Shown in pieces: positions 26,020 through 33,961 of a stretch of 33,961 bases of DNA; position 1 is the first letter of the stretch, and every line of letters begins with the position of its first letter. Made by a program: the position numbers and the translations under genes. Source of the stretch: Synergistaceae bacterium (GTDB taxonomy: Bacteria > Synergistota > Synergistia > Synergistales > 79-D21); contig JAJUIT010000006.1 of assembly GCA_029267465.1 (NCBI GenBank), forward strand, positions 1-33,961, given 5' to 3'. The notes under the pieces are model-generated. The model was not told the origin of the DNA. It made no database searches and saw only the letters and a list, made by a program, of their open reading frames with translations.

Positions 26020-29000
26020 GCCTGCCGAACCAGCCCGCGAGCCGATCCCGCAATCTTCTTCGGGCGGGAAGCGCTCGGCGCTCCCGGCGTTCCCAGAAAA
26101 GCCGGTAGACCGGAGGAATGACGAACAGGGCCAATCCGCCTCCAGCGAAAAGCCCGCCGATCGCGACGATCGCCATCGGCGCCCTCAGGGCTCCTCCTTC
26201 TCCCATCCCCAGCGCCAGGGGGATCATGGCGAAAATGGAGGTCAAGTCGGCCATCAGGATGGAGCGGAAACGGACGCGGCAAGCCTCGGTGATCGCCTCG
26301 GCCGCTGCCGTTCCGTTCCTCCGGAGGCCCTCCGCGAAATCGACGATGACGATCGCGTTGTTCACCACCAGTCCCACCAGCATGACCAATCCCATGAGCG
26401 CGTACAGGCTGACTGCCGTGTTGGTCGCCACCATGGCCGGGATGACGCCGATGGCGGAAAGGGGAACCGTCAGGATGATGATGAACGCGAAAGCCCACGA
26501 TTCCAGGATCGCCGCGATCATCAGGAAGGTGATTCCGACTGCGAGGCCGAAAGCCACCCCCATGTCCGTGAAGGTTTCCCGCATCGCCTCGACGTCCCCC
26601 TCGTACTTCACGGCGTAGCCGGGCGGAACCGGCAGGTCCCTCAAGCCGGACCGAATCTCCTGGAAGGCCTCGCCCACGGTCCGGCCCACCACGTCGGCCT
26701 CCACGGTCACCGAGCGGACGCGGTCCTTCCGGACGATCCGCGTGGGGCCGGCCGCGTACGAAAAACGGGTGATCTCCTTTACGGGAACCGCTCCCTGGGA
26801 GGTCATCACCGGGAGGTCCGGGGTCCCGAAAACGCTTTGGGTCCGCTGCGGCTCCATCTTCACCAGGATGTCGTATTCCAGCCCGCCTTCACGGTATTTC
26901 CCGGCCTCGAGCCCCGTGATGTATCCCCGGATGTTGGAGGAAACAGACGCCGCGTCCGATCCCAGCCGGCCCATGCGCCATCGGACAGGGTCCATCGCCA
27001 GCTCCGGCCTGCCGACCCGCCAGTCCAGGTCCACGTCGACGACCCCCGGCACCGACCGGATCACCTTCATGACCTCCCCGGCAATCTGGCTGAGGACCCC
27101 GGTTTCCTCCCCCGTGACGACGATCTGCAGGGGTTTCCCCCTGGAAAAGCTGGTCTTGACCGCCTGGACACTCACGGTGGCGTCCGGAAGGGAAGCCAGG
27201 AAAGGGCGGATCCGGTCGGCGAACTCGAACGTGGAAGGCCGTTTCGGGTCCTCGTCCAGGTAGGCCTCCACGCTCCCGAGATTGACGCCGGTCCTCGCTC
27301 CGGTTCCTCCCACGGACACCACGACGTTTTTCACGTGCGGCTGCTTCAGGACGAATTCTTCGATCCGCCGGACGGTTCGCTCCGTCCGGGCCAGGGAGCT
27401 TTCGGCGGGCAGCTCGACGCTCACCGATACCACCCCTTCGTCCACGCGGGGGAAAAACTCCGACCCCAGGCGCGGGACCAGCGCGAAAACCGCGACCAGG
27501 AGCAGCCCTGTGAGAACCAGCGTTTTCGACGGATGCCCCACGGCGGTCAGCACGAGCCGGTGATGGAGGCTCTCCAGCCCTTCATAAAGCCATTCCCACC
27601 AGCCGCAAAGCCGGCACGACAGGGGAGTGGGGGGATTCTGGGGCATCCGGGCCGCCAGCATGGGAGTCAGAGTGATGGAAACCCACAGGGAAAAGAGCGT
27701 GGCATAGACAATGACCATGGCGTACTGAACCAAAAACTGCCCCGCAACTCCCGGCAGGAAGGCCACCGGGAGGAAAACCCCCAGGTTGGTTCCTGTTGTA
27801 GCCAGCACCGAAAGGGTAATTTCAACGGTTCCGCGCTCGGCCGCCTCGATGGGACCGTACCCCATGTCCCGAAAGCGCGTGATGTTCTCCAGGACCAGGA
27901 TGGAGTTGTTCACCAGGACCCCCATGGAGAGGGCAAGTCCAAGCGTGCTCATCATGTTCAGGGTGTAGCCCTGGATCATCATCGGGATGAACGTCGCCAG
28001 GACGGCGGTGGGCATGGCGATGGAGACGACCGCCGTGGCGGAAAGCCTCCGGAGGAAAAGGTAGAGGACCAGGGCCGTGAGAAGGGTCCCGGTGATCATG
28101 TCGCGGATGACGTTCCGGACAGAGTTCGAGACGAACTTCGAATTATCGTAGGGAATGTCGAGCCTGAAGCCCTTCGGCAGGGTCGGCAGGATTTTTTCCA
28201 GCTCTTTTCTTATGCCGGCCCCCACCTCCACGATGTTCGCGTTGGGCCTGGCCTTGACCTGGAGCTGGAACGCGGGCTTGCCGTCAAAGCGGGCGAATTC
28301 CCGCAGGTCTTTTGCCCCGTCCTCGATCCGGGCCACATCCCCCAGCCGGACGGAGGCCCCTCCCCCAAGCGGGATCTGGATCTCACCCAGAGACTTGACA
28401 TCGCGGGCTTCCGCCTTGTAGCGAAGGGTGATCTCCCGGTCTTTTTGGGCGATATAGCCGGCAGGATTGGTCAGGTTGTTGGCCGCTACGATGGACGCAA
28501 CGAGAACCGGGGAAAGGTTGAAATTCCGGATTGCGACGGGGTTCAGCAGGATATGGATCTCGCGTTCCTCTCCCCCCACCAGGGCCACCTGGGCGATCCC
28601 CTCCACGCGGGTGAGGCGCCTTCTGACCTTGTCTTCCAGGATGTCCCGCGCCTTCTTTCCGTCCATGTCCGTCGTGAAAACCGCCACCATGAACGGCTCC
28701 GCGTTGATGTCGACTTTTTCGACCACGGGCTCGTCCACCTCGGCCGGCAGTTTCGAGCGGGCCGCCTTGATCCGGTTGGAAACGTCCACGACGGCTTCCG
28801 AAAGGTTCACGTCGAGCTTCATTTCCGCGACGACAAAGGAAACGCCCTCGATCGAGTAGCTCTCGATCTTGTCCACCCCGTCCACCTCGGAAACGGCATC
28901 CTCCAGCGGCTTGCTGACGATGGATTCGATCTCGGCCGGGCTTGCTCCCCGGTAGGCAGCGGAGATGACGATGACCGGGATGTCCACCTTCGGGTAGAGC

Positions 29001-29104
29001 GCCACACCGAGTTTGAAATAGCCGTACAGCCCGAGAAAGGCCGCAAGGACGACCGTCACCCAGGTGAACACCGGGCGGCGGATGCAGAACCGGATCAGTT
29101 TCAT
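26009..29104 (-). CDS. RND efflux transporter permease (AcrB/MdtB-like)
   Basis: 1031 aa; MKLIRFCIRRPVFTWVTVVLAAFLGLYGYFKLGVALYPKVDIPVI..., VNNSILVLENI, GLVVNNAIVIVDFAE. Confidence 0.95.
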   Translation of the reverse strand: MKLIRFCIRRPVFTWVTVVLAAFLGLYGYFKLGVALYPKVDIPVIVISAAYRGASPAEIESIVSKPLEDAVSEVDGVDKIESYSIEGVSFVVAEMKLDVNLSEAVVDVSNRIKAARSKLPAEVDEPVVEKVDINAEPFMVAVFTTDMDGKKARDILEDKVRRRLTRVEGIAQVALVGGEEREIHILLNPVAIRNFNLSPVLVASIVAANNLTNPAGYIAQKDREITLRYKAEARDVKSLGEIQIPLGGGASVRLGDVARIEDGAKDLREFARFDGKPAFQLQVKARPNANIVEVGAGIRKELEKILPTLPKGFRLDIPYDNSKFVSNSVRNVIRDMITGTLLTALVLYLFLRRLSATAVVSIAMPTAVLATFIPMMIQGYTLNMMSTLGLALSMGVLVNNSILVLENITRFRDMGYGPIEAAERGTVEITLSVLATTGTNLGVFLPVAFLPGVAGQFLVQYAMVIVYATLFSLWVSITLTPMLAARMPQNPPTPLSCRLCGWWEWLYEGLESLHHRLVLTAVGHPSKTLVLTGLLLVAVFALVPRLGSEFFPRVDEGVVSVSVELPAESSLARTERTVRRIEEFVLKQPHVKNVVVSVGGTGARTGVNLGSVEAYLDEDPKRPSTFEFADRIRPFLASLPDATVSVQAVKTSFSRGKPLQIVVTGEETGVLSQIAGEVMKVIRSVPGVVDVDLDWRVGRPELAMDPVRWRMGRLGSDAASVSSNIRGYITGLEAGKYREGGLEYDILVKMEPQRTQSVFGTPDLPVMTSQGAVPVKEITRFSYAAGPTRIVRKDRVRSVTVEADVVGRTVGEAFQEIRSGLRDLPVPPGYAVKYEGDVEAMRETFTDMGVAFGLAVGITFLMIAAILESWAFAFIIILTVPLSAIGVIPAMVATNTAVSLYALMGLVMLVGLVVNNAIVIVDFAEGLRRNGTAAAEAITEACRVRFRSILMADLTSIFAMIPLALGMGEGGALRAPMAIVAIGGLFAGGGLALFVIPPVYRLFWERRERRALPARRRLRDRLAGWFGRLRG

Positions 29105-30204
29105 GGGGAGACCTCGCCCGAAGCGGCGCCAGCCGGCTGAACCCAGATCCGGGCACCGTCATAAAGAGCCGACGCCCCCTCGGCGACGACGGTTTCACCC
29201 GGCTTCAACCCCGACCGGATCTCGATCAGGTCGTCTGCTCCCTCCCCCAGGGTGACCACCCGGCGCCGGACACGGTCCCCCGAGACCACGTAGACGAAAC
29301 TCTCGTCCCCCTCTCTCTGGATGATCCCCGAGGGCAGGACCACGTTCCCCAGGCTCCGCTTCACCAGGATCCTGGCTTCCACGGTGGCACCCGGCAGAAG
29401 CGCCCGGTCGGGAGGCATGGCAATGATCGCCCGAAACAGCCCGGTCTGGGGGTCTGCTGCAGGGTCCAGGCGTTTCACGCTGCCGCGGACAATCCGGTCC
29501 TCAAGGGGGACTTCCACGTCCGTCCCGCCGACGATGTACAATCGGTCCGCCTGGGGAAGGAGCACCTCGATCTCGAGTTCCCCCATATCCTGGATGACGA
29601 GAAGGGGCCGCCCCGCCTCGGCGATTTCTCCCGCTTCGGCATGCCGTTCCGTCACGACGCCGTCGATTTTTGCCCGGACCACGGTCCTGGCCGAGCGCTT
29701 GCTGGAGGCCGACATGACGGCCTCCAGGCTTTTCAGCCTCACCACGGACTGCTCCAGCTCCGCCCTTGAAACCGCCCCTTCCCTGTAAAGGGTTTTCATT
29801 CGCTCGACGTCCCTTTTGGCCTCCTCAACGGAGGCCCGGTCGGCTGTCGCCGCGGCTGCCTGCTCACCCCCGGAGAGCACGGCCAGGACATCCCCGGCGC
29901 GGACGCGGTCCCCTACCTCGACTTTCACCGATTCCACCATTTCCCTCAGGAAAGATGTCACTTCCTGGGTCCTAACGGAACGGACCAGCCCGTAGTAGCT
30001 TCGCCGGATGTCAAGGCTGCTCTTTTCGGCAACCAGGGTGGTCACCGGAAGCCCCTTCTCCGCCCGGATCGCGGAGACCGAAACGGCGGGTGCCTTTCGG
30101 GGAGGGAAGGCGATCCGGAAAACGAGGACCCCCAGGGCAATCCCCGCGAGGATCATCCACGCCAGGGTTTTTCGATCCCTCAGCAATTCCTTCAGCGTTC
30201 TCAT
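29101..30204 (-). CDS. RND efflux periplasmic adaptor (membrane fusion protein)
   Basis: MRTLKELLRDRKTLAWMILAGIALG.., VKVEVGDRVRAGDVLAVL, KIDGVVTERHAEAGEIAEAGRPLLVIQDM; stop overlaps the RND ATG (ATGA). Confidence 0.9.
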   Translation of the reverse strand: MRTLKELLRDRKTLAWMILAGIALGVLVFRIAFPPRKAPAVSVSAIRAEKGLPVTTLVAEKSSLDIRRSYYGLVRSVRTQEVTSFLREMVESVKVEVGDRVRAGDVLAVLSGGEQAAAATADRASVEEAKRDVERMKTLYREGAVSRAELEQSVVRLKSLEAVMSASSKRSARTVVRAKIDGVVTERHAEAGEIAEAGRPLLVIQDMGELEIEVLLPQADRLYIVGGTDVEVPLEDRIVRGSVKRLDPAADPQTGLFRAIIAMPPDRALLPGATVEARILVKRSLGNVVLPSGIIQREGDESFVYVVSGDRVRRRVVTLGEGADDLIEIRSGLKPGETVVAEGASALYDGARIWVQPAGAASGEVSP

Positions 30205-30211
30205 TTTTTCA

Positions 30212-31492
30212 CTATTCCTTTCCCGACGGGCGACTTCCAGCTTCTGCCTTCGGAAGCGTACTGAGGCCAAGGGCATAAGAAAGCTGGGCCCGGGCCACGG
30301 CCATTTCCCGAAGGGCGTCCATGTAGGCGGTTCTTGCCGCCTGTTCGCGAACCTGCGCGTCGAGAAGCTCCAGTTGGGAGCCCACACCGGTCCGGTACCT
30401 GAGACGTGTGATCCGGAGCTCCTCGGAAGCCAGGTCAACTTCCTTCCTTCGGCTGATTTCCAGCGCCTGCGCCTTCTCAAGCCGGCTTGAGGCCTGCTCC
30501 AGCTCCATGGCCACCTTCACGCGCAAAGCCCTTTCGTCTTGCTCGGCCGCCGTTTCCAGGATTTTCCGGGATTGTTTTTCGGCCCGGGTCTGCCCCCCGT
30601 CGTAAAGAGGCACCTCCATCCTGAGTGAAAACAGGAGGTCGGACTCCGGAGGCACGACGGTGCTTGAGTCGGACAGGAGAGTCGAGGCAAGGGAGGCTTC
30701 CAGGACGGGATTCATGCCAAGGGCTGCGATCCGGGTTGCGACGGCGGCCGCTTCCCTTTCGAGAGCCGCTCTTCGGGCATCCGGCCGTGCCTTCCAGGCT
30801 GCCTCGAGGTCCGCTGAAAGGGTCGTTTCGAACCGGACAGGGATCTCGGAGGGCTCGACTGCCTCTCCGCCCGCCAGGCGGGCCATCAAGGAAAGGGCGT
30901 CCCGCAGGGCCGCTTCGGCTTCGGTTTTGGCCGCCCGCGTCTTTTCGACCTGCACTTCCGCTCGAAACACATCCAGTCTCGCAGCGGTCCCCTGTTCGAA
31001 CCGAAGCCGGGCAATCCGGAGGTCCTCCTGCCGCTGAGCCAGGAGCGAGGCATAGAGAGCCACCGTGCTTTTCCCGGCCGCGGCGTTCCAGTACGCGGTT
31101 TCCGCCTCCCTCATCAGGGATGCGGCAAACTCCGCATGCCGCGCTTCCTGGACCTCCGCTGCCAGTTCCGCCTGGCGGATCCGGAGAGCGTCAAGGCCCG
31201 AAAGGTCCAGCCTTTTCCCCAGGCTTAATGAAAGGGTGCTCTCTCCCTCCCCCTCCCTCAGAATCCGGCCGGAACTCGCCACCAACCCCAGGCGGGGCCG
31301 GGTGGAACCCGTCACCGCTTCCACGAGCCGGTACAGGGACTCGACCCGCGAGGCGGATGCCGCCAGCTCGGGATTCTTTTCCGCGACCAGGGCCAGGTAC
31401 CCTCCGCTACTGAGCAGCGAATTCGCCATGGCTGGAACCGGAGCGGCCAACAGCATTCCCAGGAAAACCCCGCAAGGAAAAAGCCGCTTCAT
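30212..31492 (-). CDS. TolC-family outer membrane efflux protein
   Basis: Signal peptide, long alpha-helical repeats, RLDVFRAEVQVEKTRAAKTEAEAALRDA...RYRTGVGSQLELLDAQVREQAARTAYMDALREMAVARAQLSYALG. Confidence 0.9.
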   Translation of the reverse strand: MKRLFPCGVFLGMLLAAPVPAMANSLLSSGGYLALVAEKNPELAASASRVESLYRLVEAVTGSTRPRLGLVASSGRILREGEGESTLSLSLGKRLDLSGLDALRIRQAELAAEVQEARHAEFAASLMREAETAYWNAAAGKSTVALYASLLAQRQEDLRIARLRFEQGTAARLDVFRAEVQVEKTRAAKTEAEAALRDALSLMARLAGGEAVEPSEIPVRFETTLSADLEAAWKARPDARRAALEREAAAVATRIAALGMNPVLEASLASTLLSDSSTVVPPESDLLFSLRMEVPLYDGGQTRAEKQSRKILETAAEQDERALRVKVAMELEQASSRLEKAQALEISRRKEVDLASEELRITRLRYRTGVGSQLELLDAQVREQAARTAYMDALREMAVARAQLSYALGLSTLPKAEAGSRPSGKE

Positions 31493-32223
31493 CCTCTCTT
31501 TCCCCCTTTCTGCTCCACCGCCTCGACAGGCTGATCAACTCTGCGAACGATCCTCTCCATCTCTCTCCGGAAGGCCCGGCCGAAATAATACTGTCTCGCG
31601 AAGCTCAACTCCCTCTGCGCCTTCTGGCTGGCTTTTTCGAGATCCTCCGGGGGATCTGCCCGCCATTCCCTCAAGACCATTTCCGCCTCCAGGCGGGCCA
31701 CCGAGTCGGCCGCCTTTCCGTAAAAGGCAAGGTCCTCCAGGGGAATGCCGAGAGAAACCAGGGATTTCACCTTCGAGGCGGCATTCAGGTCTCCTTCGTC
31801 GAATTCCCCTGGGCATTCCGGGCGGAGAATGCCCAGATCCAGCATCCGGTCCAGGGTTTCCGAGTCAATCCCGGCGGCCTTTTGCAGATCTTCCCGGCCC
31901 ATGCTGTCCCACATCGGGCTTCTCTCCCCGAACAGGAAATCGTCGATCTTTTCGCGGGCGGTCAGAAGGGCCAAAGGCCCGCCGTGTTGTTCAACAAACT
32001 CCCGGATGTCCGCGATGGACTGGTTCATGCGCCTTTGGAGCAGGCGAATGGCTTCGATCAGCTTCGGGTAGCGCGGGTCATACCATGACATGTTCGCGCT
32101 TGTCTTGACAGGAGGCGGCAGCAGCCCCTGCGAGACCCAGAAAAGAATCGTCGCCCGGCTTTCTCCGGTCAACTCTTCCAGTTCCTTCATTTTCAGCCCC
32201 TTGCGGGCTTTTTCAGCGGGCAT
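31489..32223 (-). CDS. MerR-like transcriptional regulator, likely controls the efflux operon
   Basis: MKELEELTGESRATILFWVSQGLLPPPVKTSANMSWYDPRYPKLIEAIRLLQ HTH; first gene of the tolC-MFP-RND operon; ATG 32223 with GGAGGG RBS. Confidence 0.8.
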   Translation of the reverse strand: MPAEKARKGLKMKELEELTGESRATILFWVSQGLLPPPVKTSANMSWYDPRYPKLIEAIRLLQRRMNQSIADIREFVEQHGGPLALLTAREKIDDFLFGERSPMWDSMGREDLQKAAGIDSETLDRMLDLGILRPECPGEFDEGDLNAASKVKSLVSLGIPLEDLAFYGKAADSVARLEAEMVLREWRADPPEDLEKASQKAQRELSFARQYYFGRAFRREMERIVRRVDQPVEAVEQKGGKRG

Positions 32224-32266
32224 CGCCGTCCCTCCCTGAAAAGCGGCCGATTGGCCAGGTTCACAA

Positions 32267-32295
32267 AGCATAAAGCATCACTTTCCACTTTACAA
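32267..32295 (-). promoter_or_regulatory. Sigma70-type promoter for MerR-tolC-MFP-RND operon
   Basis: Minus strand TTGTAA-N17-TATGCT just after the enolase terminator T-tract. Confidence 0.6.
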
Positions 32296-32296
32296 C

Positions 32297-32333
32297 AAAA
32301 AAAAGGCCCGCGGGAAATTCTTCCCCGCGGGCC
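32297..32333 (-). terminator. Rho-independent terminator of enolase gene
   Basis: Minus strand GGCCCGCGG...CCGCGGGCC followed by TTTTTTTT. Confidence 0.9.
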
Positions 32334-32345
32334 CTCTGGTCCGTC

Positions 32346-33608
32346 CTATCGCCCGAAGACGGCCGCGTCGTCCAGTTCAGCCTCGATCTCCAGCAGGCGG
32401 TTGTATTTCGCGATCCGCTCGCTGCGGCATACGGAGCCCGTCTTGATCTGCCCTCCGCCCATGGCTACAGCGAAGTCGGCCATAAAGGTGTCCTCCGTCT
32501 CCCCGGAGCGATGGGAGATGACGTACCCCCAGCCGGCCTTCCGGGCCAATTCGATTGCCTGAATGGTTTCGGTAACGGTCCCAATCTGGTTGAGCTTGAT
32601 CAGGACGGCGTTGGCCGCCTTTTCCTCGATGCCCCTGGCAATGAAGCTCGTGTTCGTTACGAAGATATCATCGCCGACGATCTGGATCCTGTCGCCGATT
32701 TCCTTCGTCAGGGCCGAGAAGCCCTTCCAGTCGTCCTCGGCATGTCCGTCCTCAATGGAAAGGATGGGGTACCTGTTCACCCAATCCTTGTACAGGGCCA
32801 CCAGGTCTTCCGAGGTCTTCTTTCCCTGCCCGGACTTTCTCAGGTTGTAAACCCCCTGCTCCCAGAAGGAGCTCGCCGCGGGGTCCAGGGCGATGGCCAC
32901 CTGTTTCCCGGGTTCATACCCAGCCGATTCGATGGCCTGGACCATCAGCTCCAGCGCTTCTTCGTTGCTTTTCAGGTCCGGGGCGAACCCCCCTTCGTCG
33001 CCGACGCCGACGGAATATCCCCGTTTCTTCAAAAGGGCCTTCAGGGCATGGAAGGTTTCGGCTCCATACCGCAGCGCCTCCGCAAACGTGGGGGCCCCGA
33101 CCGGGAAAATCATGAACTCCTGGAGATCGACGCTGTTTTCCGCGTGCTTGCCTCCGTTGATGATGTTCATCATCGGGACCGGAAGTCTCCTTGCCCCGCA
33201 ACCTCCGAGATAGGCGTAGAGAGGAACCCCGCAATCGACCGAGGCGGCCCGGGCGACGGCCATGGAAACCCCGAGGATTGCGTTGGCCCCAAGCTTGGCC
33301 TTGTTGGGGGTTCCGTCCATCTCGATCATCATCCGGTCGATCTGCCCCTGCTGGGTGGGGTCCATTCCAAGCAGGCCCGGGCCGAGGATTTCATTGACAT
33401 TCGCAACCGCCTTCAGCACGCCCTTGCCCCCAAAGCGGCCCTTGTCTCCATCCCGGAGCTCCACCGCCTCGTTTTCGCCCGTCGAAGCCCCGGAGGGGAC
33501 GGAGGCGCTCACCCTTGCGCCGCTATCCAGCTCAACGAATACCCGGATCGTGGGATTGCCCCTCGAATCCAGGATTTCCATCGCGTTCACATCGCAAATC
33601 CGGCTCAT
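32346..33608 (-). CDS. eno: Enolase
   Basis: [97 protein letters not shown]. Confidence 0.98.
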   Translation of the reverse strand: MSRICDVNAMEILDSRGNPTIRVFVELDSGARVSASVPSGASTGENEAVELRDGDKGRFGGKGVLKAVANVNEILGPGLLGMDPTQQGQIDRMMIEMDGTPNKAKLGANAILGVSMAVARAASVDCGVPLYAYLGGCGARRLPVPMMNIINGGKHAENSVDLQEFMIFPVGAPTFAEALRYGAETFHALKALLKKRGYSVGVGDEGGFAPDLKSNEEALELMVQAIESAGYEPGKQVAIALDPAASSFWEQGVYNLRKSGQGKKTSEDLVALYKDWVNRYPILSIEDGHAEDDWKGFSALTKEIGDRIQIVGDDIFVTNTSFIARGIEEKAANAVLIKLNQIGTVTETIQAIELARKAGWGYVISHRSGETEDTFMADFAVAMGGGQIKTGSVCRSERIAKYNRLLEIEAELDDAAVFGR

Positions 33609-33732
33609 TCCGAAACCACCCTTTCCTTTCTGTTTTCACCCGATCCAAGCCGGGCGGCCTTTTCCTTCCCATTGTAGCGCGCTTTTCCGGTTCCCCTGTC
33701 CTTCAGGATAAAATGGGCCGGGGGGAGTGCCC

Positions 33733-33961
33733 ATGCGAAAGAGAACGGTTCTAGCGGTTTTTCTGCTCGTCCTGGCCTCGGCCGGGGCCTGGCTGCTGTT
33801 TCCCGGCAGCCGGAGGCTTTCCGTGACCCCACCCGTGCCGGTTCCTGCATCCCCCCTGCCCGAACCCCCGGTTTCCACCCTTTCCGTTCCCCTGAGCGTT
33901 TCTCTTGAGGAACTGCGGGTTTTGGCCAGGAACCGGCTGCCGGAGGAAATCAGCGGCGCAA
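33733..33961 (+). CDS. N-terminal fragment of a secreted/lipidated protein (possibly DUF4403-like), truncated by window end
   Basis: ATG 33733 with GGGGGAG RBS; MRKRTVLAVFLLVLASAGAWLLFPGS..., then PVSTLSVPLSVSLEELRVLARNRLPEEISGA; open to the window end. Confidence 0.55.
   Translation, partial: MRKRTVLAVFLLVLASAGAWLLFPGSRRLSVTPPVPVPASPLPEPPVSTLSVPLSVSLEELRVLARNRLPEEISGA

Noticed and set aside
25976-29140. 1054-aa plus-strand ORF opposite the RND permease
   Set aside because: Antisense shadow of a GC-rich conserved gene; composition rich in R/H/D/G/P, no recognisable domain, no credible RBS.
1-33961. tRNA/rRNA genes, CRISPR arrays, transposases, integrases, prophage
   Set aside because: None recognised by eye on either strand; tRNAscan-SE, Infernal and minced would be needed to exclude small RNAs.

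Overview
GC-rich bacterial chromosomal window, densely coding, with no mobile elements, CRISPR arrays, rRNA or tRNA recognised. A Synergistota-like source is suggested by a secreted protein with a GGCSA + TM + basic tail (Synergist-CTERM type) and by amino-acid-fermentation gene content in a diderm (TamB/AsmA-like protein, TolC/RND system). Gene order: 5'-truncated ALDH4-type P5C dehydrogenase (+); LarE-like PP-loop protein (-); TamB/AsmA-like protein (+); Thr/Ser dehydratase (-); NapH/NosR-like 4Fe-4S membrane protein with a duplicated C-terminal module (+); YtcJ-like amidohydrolase (+); LivK-like binding protein (-); a grdE-grdB-like glycine/sarcosine/betaine reductase protein B pair (-), where grdB is split in the ORF track by an in-frame UGA that is almost certainly selenocysteine; a translationally coupled, catalytically degenerate ProRS-like protein keeping the YbaK/INS editing domain (-); a divergent CdaR/PucR-type regulator (+); a glycyl-radical activase plus trans-4-hydroxy-L-proline dehydratase (HypE/HypD-like) pair (+); Synergist-CTERM protein (-); DUF1015-serC-serA (-); endonuclease V (-); TspO with no canonical start codon (+); MerR-TolC-MFP-RND efflux operon (-); enolase (-); and a truncated secreted protein (+). 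The most interesting region is 11.4-20.3 kb: selenoprotein reductase B + pseudo-ProRS + CdaR + HypD/HypE, which I read as a candidate imino-acid (hydroxyproline/proline-type) fermentation locus with a possible dedicated trans-editing factor.
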